From Paratinospora sagittata (taxonomy: Eukaryota; Streptophyta; Magnoliopsida; Ranunculales; Menispermaceae): 64,000 nt of DNA. A model generated the notes under the pieces. It was not told the origin of the DNA. It did not search any database and saw only the letters and a list, made by a program, of their open reading frames with translations. The position numbers were made by a program, and so were the translations under genes. This document shows, piece by piece, positions 38,905 to 50,992 of this stretch (position 1 is its first letter; each line of letters opens with the position of its first letter). The DNA is taken from positions 1-64,000 of the forward strand of contig JAYMFD010003054.1 of the NCBI GenBank assembly GCA_035771175.1. The letters run 5' to 3'.

Positions 38905-41900
38905 ATTTTGAAGACTTTGCGATTTTCAGAGTTTTAGTGCTAAGATTGATCGAGGGGTTACCTTACACACCAGAGATCAAACTAATGCATTAGACATGAG
39001 ATATGTCTTCGTTCTTCGAGCTTGATCATTGTCGAATTCGAAAGCTATTGTTTGATGTGTTCTTGATGCAAAACAGGTGATGTGTTCCTCTTTGATGTGT
39101 TATCTTACCGAGAGCACTTCATATACTTAGAGTTTTAAACAATGGATAGCCTCTGCAAATCTTAGCACACAAGGGATAAAATGAAGAACTAGCTGAACAT
39201 CAAGACAGATTGCAATTTTGATTCAATTCGAAGCCTTTTTTTGCAAAGGCAAGAATCATTACTTTCTTCTCTTGAAAAACTCTTCGAAAAGCTCAATCTA
39301 ACTTGCAAATATCGTGCGTGTTGAATTTTTGAAAATCAGAGAATGAGTGTTTTATAAAATTTGAAGTTGAAGGTTAAAGAGCAAGAGTACTAAAAAATGA
39401 TTTGAATTCAAAACATTGTTCAATCTAAAGTTTTTTGGGCGTGCGAGACAATGGGAATCATCTAGGTGTTACTAGAGAATATTTCAATTAAGATAACCTG
39501 GCAAAACTGTGAAAAAAATCGAGCAAGCAGAAGTGCCCACATTTTTCTCGTTAGAAATATAAGAGTTTAGTCTAAGACGTGCCAATTGCTGGATAGCCTT
39601 ATTTTTGAGAAATTAATATTTTGACACTAAAGAACCATTTCAATGACTCAAAACACTTTAATATAAGAATAAACACTTTTAAATAATTCAAAATTCATTA
39701 AAATTATGATTAAAACCTTTCGGAAAACATTTTTGTAAAAATGAAATACTATATCGAAAGTGATTTTGAAGACTTTGCAATTTTCAGAGTTTTAGTGCTA
39801 AGATTGATCGAGGGGTTACCTTACACACCAGAGATCAAACTAATGCATTAGACATGAGATATGTCTTCGTTCTTCGAGCTTGATCATTGTCGAATCCGAA
39901 AGCTATTGTTTGATGTGTTCTTGATGCAAAACAGGTGATGTGTTCCTCTTTGATGTGTTATCTTACCGAGAGCACTTCATATACTTAGAGTTTTAAACAA
40001 TGGATAGCCTCTGCAAATCTTAGCACACAAGGGATAAAATGAAGAACTAGCTGAACATCAAGACAGATTGCAATTTTGATTCAATTCGAAGCCTTTTTTT
40101 GCAAAGGCAAGAATCATTACTTTCTTCTCTTGAAAAACTCTTCGAAAAGCTCAATCTAACTTGCAAATATCGTGCGTGTTGAATTTTTGAAAATCAGAGA
40201 ATGAGTGTTTTATAAAATTTGAAGTTGAAGGTTAAAGAGCAAGAGTACTAAAAAATGATTTGAATTCAAAACATTGTTCAATCTAAAGTTTTTTGGGCGT
40301 GCGAGACAATGGGAATCATCTAGGTGTTACTAGAGAATATTTCAATTAAGATAACCTGGCAAAACTGTGAAGGAATAGAAAAATCGAGCAAGCAGAAGTG
40401 CCCACATTTTTCTCGTTAGAAATATAAGATTTTAGTCTAAGACGTGCAAATTGCTGGATAGCCTTATTTTTGAAAAATTAGTATTTTGACACTAAAGAAC
40501 CATTTCATTGACTCAAAACACTTTGGTATAAGATTAAACACTTTTAAATAATTCAAAACTCATTAAAATTATGATTAAAACCTTTCGGAAAAATTTTTTG
40601 TAAAAATGAAATACTATATCAAAAGTGATTTTGAAGACTTTGCAATTTTCAGAGTTTTAGTGCTAAGATTGATCGAGGGGTTACCTTACACACCAGAGAT
40701 CAAACTAATGCATTAGACATGAGATATGTCTTCGTTCTTCGAGCTTGATCATTGTCGAATTCGAAAGCTATTGTTTGATGTGTTCTTGATGCAAAACAGG
40801 TGATGTGTTCCTCTTTGATGTGTTATCTTACCGAGAGCACTTCATATACTTAGAGTTTTAAACAATGGATAGCCTCTGCAAATCTTAGCACACAAGGGAT
40901 AAAATGAAGAACTAGCTGAACATCAAGACAGATTGCAATTTTGATTCAATTCGAAGCCTGTTTTTGCAAAGGCAAGAATCATTACTTTCTTCTCTTGAAA
41001 AACTCTTCGAAAAGCTCAATCTAACTTGCAAATATCGTGCGTGTTGAATTTTTGAAAATCAGAGAATGCGTGTTTTATAAAATTTGAAGTTGAAGGTTAA
41101 AGAGCAAGAGTACTAAAAAATGATTTGAATTCAAAACATTGTTCAATCTAAAGTTTTTTGGGCGTGCGAGACAATGGGAATCATCTAGGTGTTACTAGAG
41201 AATATTTCAATTAAGATAACCTGGCAAAACTGTGAAGGAATAGAAAAATCGAGCAAGTAGAAGTGCCCACATTTTTCTCGTTAGAAATATAAGATTTTAG
41301 TCTAAGACGTGCCAATTGCTGGATAGCCTTATTTTTGAGAAATTAATATTTTGACACTAAAGAACCATTTCAATGACTCAAAACACTTTGATATAAGAAT
41401 AAACACTTTTAAATAATTCAAAACTCATTAAAATTATGATTAAAACCTTTCGGAAAACATTTTTGTAAAAATGAAATACTATATCGAAAGTGATTTTGAA
41501 GACTTTGCAATTTTCAGAGTTTTAGTGCTAAGATTGATCGAGGGGTTACCTTACACACCAGAGATCAAACTAATGCATTAGACATGAGATATGTCTTCGT
41601 TCTTCGAGCTTGATCATTTTCGAATCCGAAAGCTATTGTTTGATGTGTTCTTGATGCAAAACAGGTGATGTGTTCCTCTTTGATGTGTTATCTTACCGAG
41701 AGCACTTCATATACTTAGAGTTTTAAACAATGGATAGCCTCTGCAAATCTTAGCACACAAGGGATAAAATGAAGAACTAGCTGAACATCAAGACAGATGC
41801 AATTTTGATTCAATTCGAAGCCTTTTTTTGCAAAGGCAAGAATCATTACTTTCTTCTCTTGAAAAACTCTTCGAAAAGCTCAATCTAACTTGCAAATATC

Positions 41901-42356
41901 GTGCGTGTTGAATTTTTGAAAATCAGAGAATGAGTGTTTTATAAAATTTGAAGTTGAAGGTTAAAGAGCAAGAGTACTAAAAAATGATTTGAATTCAAAA
42001 CATTGTTCAATCTAAAGTTTTTTGGGCGTGCGAGACAATGGGAATCATCTAGGTGTTACTAGAGAATATTTCAATTAAGATAACCTGACAAAACTGTGAA
42101 GGAATAGAAAAATCGAGCAAGCAGAAGTGCCCACATTTTTCTCGTTAGAAATATAAGATTTTAGTCTAAGACGTGCAAATTGCTGGATAGCCTTATTTTT
42201 GAAAAATTAGTATTTTGACACTAAAGAACCATTTCATTGACTCAAAACACTTTGGTATAAGATTAAACACTTTTAAATAATTCAAAACTCATTAAAATTA
42301 TGATTAAAACCTTTCGGAAAAAATTTTTGTAAAAATGAAATACTATATCAAAAGTG
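38905..42356 (+). repeat. P-Q-R repeat 4 ending in hybrid copy 49
   Basis: Copies 46, 47 and 48 are P subtype 2, Q and R. Copy 49 (41493-42356) takes the S place but is a hybrid. Its front has the S marker T127, while its back has C631, A597 (CCTGACAA), tail A and A6T5 at 827-837, as in the late Q units 67, 69 and 74. It also lacks one T in CAGATTGC, giving 864 bp. This is the last unit before the duplicated segment begins. Confidence 0.88.
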
Positions 42357-45300
42357 ATTTTGAAGACTTTGCAATTTTCAGAGTTTTAGTGCTAAGATTG
42401 ATCGAGGGGTTACCTTACACACCAGAGATCAAACTAATGCATTAGACATGAGATATGTCTTCGTTCTTCGAGCTTGATCATTGCCGAATCCGAAAGCTAT
42501 TGTTTGATGTGTTCTTGATGCAAAACAGGTGATGTGTTCCTCTTTGATGTGTTATCTTACCGAGAGCACTTCATATACTTAGAGTTTTAAACAATGGATA
42601 GCCTCTGCAAATCTTAGCACACAAGGGATAAAATGAAGAACTAGCTGAACATCAAGACAGATTGCAATTTTGATTCAATTCGAAGCCTTTTTTTGCAAAG
42701 GCAAGAATCATTACTTTCTTTTCTTGAAAAACTCTTCGAAAAGCTCAATCTAACTTGCAAATATCGTGCGTGTTGAATTTTTGAAAATCAGAGAATGAGT
42801 GTTTTATAAAATTTGAAGTTGAAGGTTAAAGAGCAAGAGTACTAAAAAATGATTTGAATTCAAAACATTGTTCAATCTAAAGTTTTTTGGGCGTGCGAGA
42901 CAATGGGAATCATCTAGGTGTTACTAGAGAATATTTCAATTAAGATAACCTGGCAAAACTGTGAAGGAATAGAAAAATCGAGCAAGCAGAAGTGCCCACA
43001 TTTTTCTCGTTAGAAATATAAGATTTTAGTCTAAGACGTGCCAATTGCTGGATAGCCTTATTTTTGAGAAATTAATATTTTGACACTAAACAACCATTTG
43101 AATGACTCAAAACACTTTGATATAAGAATAAACACTTTCAAATAATTCAAAACTCATTAAAATTATGATTAAAACCTTTCGGAAAACATTTTTGTAAAAA
43201 TGAAATACTATATCGAAAGTGATTTTGAAGACTTTGCAATTTTCAGAGTTTTAGTGCTAAGATTGATCGAGGGGTTACCTTACACACCAGAGATCAAACT
43301 AATGCATTAGACATGAGATATGTCTTCGTTCTTCGAGCTTGATCATTGTCGAATCCGAAAGCTATTGTTTGATGTGTTCTTGATGCAAAACAGGTGATGT
43401 GTTCCTCTTTGATGTGTTATCTTACCGAGAGCACTTCATATACTTAGAGTTTTAAACAATGGATAGCCTCTGCAAATCTTAGCACACAAGGGATAAAATG
43501 AAGAACTAGCTGAACATCAAGACAGATTGCAATTTTGATTCAATTCGAAGCCTTTTTTTGCAAAGGCAAGAATCATTACTTTCTTTTCTTGAAAAACTCT
43601 TCGAAAAGCTCAATCTAACTTGCAAATATCGTGCGTGTTGAATTTTTGAAAATCAGAGAATGAGTGTTTTATAAAATTTGAAGTTGAAGGTTAAAGAGCA
43701 AGAGTACTAAAAAATGATTTGAATTCAAAACATTGTTCAATCTAAAGTTTTTTGGGCGTGCGAGACAATGGGAATCATCTAGGTGTTACTATAGAATATT
43801 TCAATTAAGATAACCTGGCAAAACTGTGAAGGAATAGAAAACTCGAGCAAGCAGAAGTGCCCACATTTTTCTCGTTAGAAATATAAGATTTTAGTCTAAG
43901 ACGTGCCAATTGCTGGATAGCCTTATTTTTGAGAAATTAATATTTTGACACTAAAGAACCATTTGAATGACTCAAAACACTTTGATATAAGAATAAACAC
44001 TTTCAAATAATTCAAAACTCATTAAAATTATGATTAAAACCTTTCGGAAAACATTTTTGTAAAAATGAAATACTATATCGAAAGTGATTTTGAAGACTTT
44101 GCAATTTTCAGAGTTTTAGTGCTAAGATTGATCGAGGGGTTACCTTACACACCAGAGATCAAACTAATGCATTAGACATGAGATATGTCTTCGTTCTTCG
44201 AGCTTGATCATTGTCGAATTCGAAAGCTATTGTTTGATGTGTTCTTGATGCAAAACAGGTGATGTGTTCCTCTTTGATGTGTTATCTTACCGAGACCACT
44301 TCATATACTTAGAGTTTTAAACAATGGATAGCCTCTGCAAATCTTAGCACACAAGGGATAAAATGAAGAACTAGCTGAACATCAAGACAGATTGCAATTT
44401 TGATTCAATTCGAAGCCTGTTTTTGCAAAGGCAAGAATCATTACTTTCTTCTCTTGAAAAACTCTTCAAAAAGCTCAATCTAACTTGCAAATATCGTGCG
44501 TGTTGAATTTTTAAAAATCAGAGAATGAGTGTTTTATAAAATTTGAAGTTGAAGGTTAAAAAGCAAGAGTACTACAAAATGATTTGAATTCAAAACATTG
44601 TTCAATCTAAAGTTTTTTGGGCGTGCGAGACAATGGGAATCTTCTAGGTGTTACTAGAGAATATTTCAATTAAGATAACCTGGCAAAACTGTGAAAAAAA
44701 TCGAGCAAGCAGAAGTGCCCACATTTTTCTCGTTAGAAATATAAGAGTTTAGTCTAAGACGTGCCAATTGCTGGATAGCCTTATTTTTGAGAAATTAATA
44801 TTTTGACACTAAAGAACCATTTCAATGACTCAAAACACTTTGATATAAGAATAAACACTTTTAAATAATTCAAAATTCATTAAAATTATGATTAAAACCT
44901 TTCGGAAAACATTTTTGTAAAAATGAAATACTATATCGAAAGTGATTTTGAAGACTTTGCAATTTTCAGAGTTTTAGTGCTAAGATTGATCGAGGGGTTA
45001 CCTTACACACCAGAGATCAAACTAATGCATTAGACATGAGATATGTCTTCGTTCTTCGAGCTTGATCATTGTCGAATCCGAAAGCTATTGTTTGATGTGT
45101 TCTTGATGCAAAACAGGTGATGTGTTCCTCTTTGATGTGTTATCTTACCGAGAGCACTTCATATACTTAGAGTTTTAAACAATGGATAGCCTCTGCAAAT
45201 CTTAGCACACAAGGGATAAAATGAAGAACTAGCTGAACATCAAGACAGATTGCAATTTTGATTCAATTCGAAGCCTTTTTTTGCAAAGGCAAGAATCATT

Positions 45301-47539
45301 ACTTTCTTCTCTTGAAAAACTCTTCGAAAAGCTCAATCTAACTTGCAAATATCGTGCGTGTTGAATTTTTGAAAATCAGAGAATGAGTGTTTTATAAAAT
45401 TTGAAGTTGAAGGTTAAAGAGCAAGAGTACTAAAAAATGATTTGAATTCAAAACATTGTTCAATCTAAAGTTTTTTGGGCGTGCGAGACAATGGGAATCA
45501 TCTAGGTGTTACTAGAGAATATTTCAATTAAGATAACCTGGCAAAACTGTGAAGGAATAGAAAAATCGAGCAAGCAGAAGTGCCCACATTTTTCTCGTTA
45601 GAAATATAAGATTTTAGTCTAAGACGTGCAAATTGCTGGATAGCCTTATTTTTGAAAAATTAGTATTTTGACACTAAAGAACCATTTCATTGACTCAAAA
45701 CACTTTGGTATAAGATTAAACACTTTTAAATAATTCAAAACTCATTAAAATTATGATTAAAACCTTTCGGAAAATTTTTTTGTAAAAATGAAATACTATA
45801 TCAAAAGTGATTTTGAAGACTTTGCAATTTTCAGAGTTTTAGTGCTAAGATTGATCGAGGGGTTACCTTACACACCAGAGATCAAACTAATGCATTAGAC
45901 ATGAGATATGTCTTCGTTCTTCGAGCTTGATCATTGTCGAATTCGAAAGCTATTGTTTGATGTGTTCTTGATGCAAAACAGGTGATGTGTTCCTCTTTGA
46001 TGTGTTATCTTACCGAGAGCACTTCATATACTTAGAGTTTTAAACAATGGATAGCCTCTGCAAATCTTAGCACACAAGGGATAAAATGAAGAACTAGCTG
46101 AACATCAAGACAGATTGCAATTTTGATTCAATTCGAAGCCTGTTTTTGCAAAGGCAAGAATCATTACTTTCTTCTCTTGAAAAACTCTTCGAAAAGCTCA
46201 ATCTAACTTGCAAATATCGTGCGTGTTGAATTTTTGAAAATCAGAGAATGCGTGTTTTATAAAATTTGAAGTTGAAGGTTAAAGAGCAAGAGTACTAAAA
46301 AATGATTTGAATTCAAAACATTGTTCAATCTAAAGTTTTTTGGGCGTGCGAGACAATGGGAATCATCTAGGTGTTACTAGAGAATATTTCAATTAAGATA
46401 ACCTGGCAAAACTGTGAAGGAATAGAAAAATCGAGCAAGTAGAAGTGCCCACATTTTTCTCGTTAGAAATATAAGATTTTAGTCTAAGACGTGCCAATTG
46501 CTGGATAGCCTTATTTTTGAGAAATTAATATTTTGACACTAAAGAACCATTTCAATGACTCAAAACACTTTGATATAAGAATAAACACTTTTAAATAATT
46601 CAAAACTCATTAAAATTATGATTAAAACCTTTCGGAAAACATTTTTGTAAAAATGAAATACTATATCGAAAGTGATTTTGAAGACTTTGCAATTTTCAGA
46701 GTTTTAGTGCTAAGATTGATCGAGGGGTTACCTTACACACCAGAGATCAAACTAATGCATTAGACATGAGATATGTCTTCGTTCTTCGAGCTTGATCATT
46801 TTCGAATCCGAAAGCTATTGTTTGATGTGTTCTTGATGCAAAACAGGTGATGTGTTCCTCTTTGATGTGTTATCTTACCGAGAGCACTTCATATACTTAG
46901 AGTTTTAAACAATGGATAGCCTCTGCAAATCTTAGCACACAAGGGATAAAATGAAGAACTAGCTGAACATCAAGACAGATTGCAATTTTGATTCAATTCG
47001 AAGCCTTTTTTTGCAAAGGCAAGAATCATTACTTTCTTCTCTTGAAAAACTCTTCGAAAAGCTCAATCTAACTTGCAAATATCGTGCGTGTTGAATTTTT
47101 GAAAATCAGAGAATAAGTGTTTTATAAAATTTGAAGTTGAAGGTTAAAGAGCAAGAGTACTAAAAAATGATTTGAATTCAAAACATTGTTCAATCTAAAG
47201 TTTTTTGGGCGTGCGAGACAATGGGAATCATCTAGGTGTTACTAGAGAATATTTCAATTAAGATAACCTGGCAAAACTGTGAAGGAATAGAAAAATCGAG
47301 CAAGTAGAAGTGCCCACATTTTTCTCGTTAGAAATATAAGATTTTAGTCTAAGACGTGCCAATTGCTGGATAGCCTTATTTTTGAGAAATTAATATTTTG
47401 ACACTAAAGAACCATTTCAATGACTCAAAACACTTTGATATAAGAATAAACACTTTTAAATAATTCAAAACTCATTAAAATTATGATTAAAACCTTTCGG
47501 AAAACATTTTTGTAAAAATGAAATACTATATCGAAAGTG
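42357..47539 (+). repeat. Segmental duplication, right copy (units 50-55)
   Basis: Units 50-51 repeat the T365, TTTGAATG monomers 32-33, and units 52-55 repeat P-Q-R-S 34-37 with P subtype 1. Differences seen: ATTGCCG in 50, CTATAG in 51, the standard CAGAG and GGGCGTG in 52, A4T7 instead of A5T6 in 53, the standard AGACATG and GTTATC in 54, and three sites in 55 including GAATAAGTG. The length equals the left copy exactly (5,183 bp). Confidence 0.85.
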
Positions 47540-50500
47540 ATTTTGAAGACTTTGCAATTTTCAGAGTTTTAGTGCTAAGATTGATCGAGGGGTTACCTTA
47601 CACACCAGAGATCAAACTAATGCATTAGACATGAGATATGTCTTCGTTCTTCGAGCTTGATCATTGTCGAATTCGAAAGCTATTGTTTGATGTGTTCTTG
47701 ATGCAAAACAGGTGATGTGTTCCTCTTTGATGTGTTATCTTACCGAGACCACTTCATATACTTAGAGTTTTAAACAATGGATAGCCTCTGCAAATCTTAG
47801 CACACAAGGGATAAAATGAAGAACTAGCTGAACATCAAGACAGATTGCAATTTTGATTCAATTCGAAGCCTGTTTTTGCAAAGGCAAGAATCATTACTTT
47901 CTTCTCTTGAAAAACTCTTCAAAAAGCTCAATCTAACTTGCAAATATCGTGCGTGTTGAATTTTTAAAAATCAGAGAATGAGTGTTTTATAAAATTTGAA
48001 GTTGAAGGTTAAAAAGCAAGAGTACTACAAAATGATTTGAATTCAAAACATTGTTCAATCTAAAGTTTTTTGGGCGTGCGAGACAATGGGAATCTTCTAG
48101 GTGTTACTAGAGAATATTTCAATTAAGATAACCTGGCAAAACTGTGAAAAAAATCGAGCAAGCAGAAGTGCCCACATTTTTCTCGTTAGAAATATAAGAG
48201 TTTATTCTAAGACGTGCCAATTGCTGGATAGCCTTATTTTTGAGAAATTAATATTTTGACACTAAAGAACCATTTCAATGACTCAAAACACTTTGATATA
48301 AGAATAAACACTTTTAAATAATTCAAAATTCATTAAAATTATGATTAAAACCTTTCGGAAAACATTTTTGTAAAAATGAAATACTATATCGAAAGTGATT
48401 TTGAAGACTTTGCAATTTTCAGAGTTTTAGTGCTAAGATTGATCGAGGGGTTACCTTACACACCAGAGATCAAACTAATGCATTAGACATGAGATATGTC
48501 TTCGTTCTTCGAGCTTGATCATTGTCGAATCCGAAAGCTATTGTTTGATGTGTTCTTGATGCAAAACAGGTGATGTGTTCCTCTTTGATGTGTTATCTTA
48601 CCGAGAGCACTTCATATACTTAGAGTTTTAAACAATGGATAGCCTCTGCAAATCTTAGCACACAAGGGATAAAATGAAGAACTAGCTGAACATCAAGACA
48701 GATTGCAATTTTGATTCAATTCGAAGCCTTTTTTTGCAAAGGCAAGAATCATTACTTTCTTCTCTTGAAAAACTCTTCGAAAAGCTCAATCTAACTTGCA
48801 AATATCGTGCGTGTTGAATTTTTGAAAATCAGAGAATGAGTGTTTTATAAAATTTGAAGTTGAAGGTTAAAGAGCAAGAGTACTAAAAAATGATTTGAAT
48901 TCAAAACATTGTTCAATCTAAAGTTTTTTGGGCGTGCGAGACAATGGGAATCATCTAGGTGTTACTAGAGAATATTTCAATTAAGATAACCTGGCAAAAC
49001 TGTGAAGGAATAGAAAAATCGAGCAAGCAGAAGTGCCCACATTTTTCTCGTTAGAAATATAAGATTTTAGTCTAAGACGTGCAAATTGCTGGATAGCCTT
49101 AGTTTTGAAAAATTAGTATTTTGACACTAAAGAACCATTTCATTGACTCAAAACACTTTGGTATAAGATTAAACACTTTTAAATAATTCAAAACTCATTA
49201 AAATTATGATTAAAACCTTTCGGAAAAATTTTTTGTAAAAATGAAATACTATATCAAAAGTGATTTTGAAGACTTTGCAATTTTCAGAGTTTTAGTGCTA
49301 AGATTGATCGAGGGGTTACCTTACACACCAGAGATCAAACTAATGCATTAGACATGAGATATGTCTTCGTTCTTCGAGCTTGATCATTGTCGAATTCGAA
49401 AGCTATTGTTTGATGTGTTCTTGATGCAAAACAGGTGATGTGTTCCTCTTTGATGTGTTATCTTACCGAGAGCACTTCATATACTTAGAGTTTTAAACAA
49501 TGGATAGCCTCTGCAAATCTTAGCACACAAGGGATAAAATGAAGAACTAGCTGAACATCAAGACAGATTGCAATTTTGATTCAATTCGAAGCCTTTTTTT
49601 GCAAAGGCAAGAATCATTACTTTCTTCTCTTGAAAAACTCTTCGAAAAGCTCAATCTAACTTGGAAATATCGTGCGTGTTGAATTTTTGAAAATCAGAGA
49701 ATGCGTGTTTTATAAAATTTGAAGTTGAAGGTTAAAGAGCAAGAGTACTAAAAAATGATTTGAATTCAAAACATTGTTCAATCTAAAGTTTTTTGGGCGT
49801 GCGAGACAATGGGAATCATCTAGGTGTTACTAGAGAATATTTCAATTAAGATAACCTGGCAAAACTGTGAAGGAATAGAAAAATCGAGCAAGTAGAAGTG
49901 CCCACATTTTTCTCGTTAGAAATATAAGATTTTAGTCTAAGACGTGCAAATTGCTGGATAGCCTTATTTTTGAGAAATTAATATTTTGACACTAAAGAAC
50001 CATTTCAATGACTCAAAACACTTTGATATAAGAATAAACATTTTTAAATAATTCAAAACTCATTAAAATTATGATTAAAACCTTTCGGAAAACATTTTTG
50101 TAAAAATGAAATACTATATCGAAAGTGATTTTGAAGACTTTGCAATTTTCAGAGTTTTAGTGCTAAGATTGATCGAGGGGTTACCTTACACACCAGAGAT
50201 CAAACTAATGCATTAGACATGAGATATGTCTTCGTTCTTCGAGCTTGATCATTTTCGAATTCGAAAGCTATTGTTTGATGTGTTCTTGATGCAAAACAGG
50301 TGATGTGTTCCTCTTTGATGTGTTATCTTACCGAGAGCACTTCATATACTTAGAGTTTTAAACAATGGATAGCCTCTGCAAATCTTAGCACACAAGGGAT
50401 AAAATGAAGAACTAGCTGAACATCAAGACAGATTGCAATTTTGATTCAATTCGAAGCCTTTTTTTGCAAAGGCAAGAATCATTACTTTCTTCTCTTGAAA

Positions 50501-50992
50501 AACTCTTCGAAAAGCTCAATCTAACTTGCAAATATCGTGCGTGTTGAATTTTTGAAAATCAGAGAATGAGTGTTTTATAAAATTTGAAGTTGAAGGTTAA
50601 AGAGCAAGAGTACTAAAAAATGATTTGAATTCAAAACATTGTTCAATCTAAAGTTTTTTGGGCGTGCGAGACAATGGGAATCATCTAGGTGTTACTAGAG
50701 AATATTTCAATTAAGATAACCTGGCAAAACTGTGAAGGAATAGAAAAATCGAGCAAGTAGAAGTGCCCACATTTTTCTCGTTAGAAATATAAGATTTTAG
50801 TCTAAGACGTGCCAATTGCTGGATAGCCTTATTTTTGAGAAATTAATATTTTGACACTAAAGAACCATTTCAATGACTCAAAACACTTTGATATAAGAAT
50901 AAACACTTTTAAATAATTCAAAACTCATTAAAATTATGATTAAAACCTTTCGGAAAACATTTTTGTAAAAATGAAATACTATATCGAAAGTG
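47540..50992 (+). repeat. P-Q-R-S repeat (copies 56-59)
   Basis: P is subtype 1, with all the markers of copies 34 and 52 and a private GTTTATTCTA. Q (57) has A5T6 and a private CTTAGTTTTG. R (58) kept T333, has CTTGGAAAT, and combines A686 with tail B's G712. S (59) has T127 with T134. The step from copy 52 to 56 is 3,453 bp. Confidence 0.9.
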
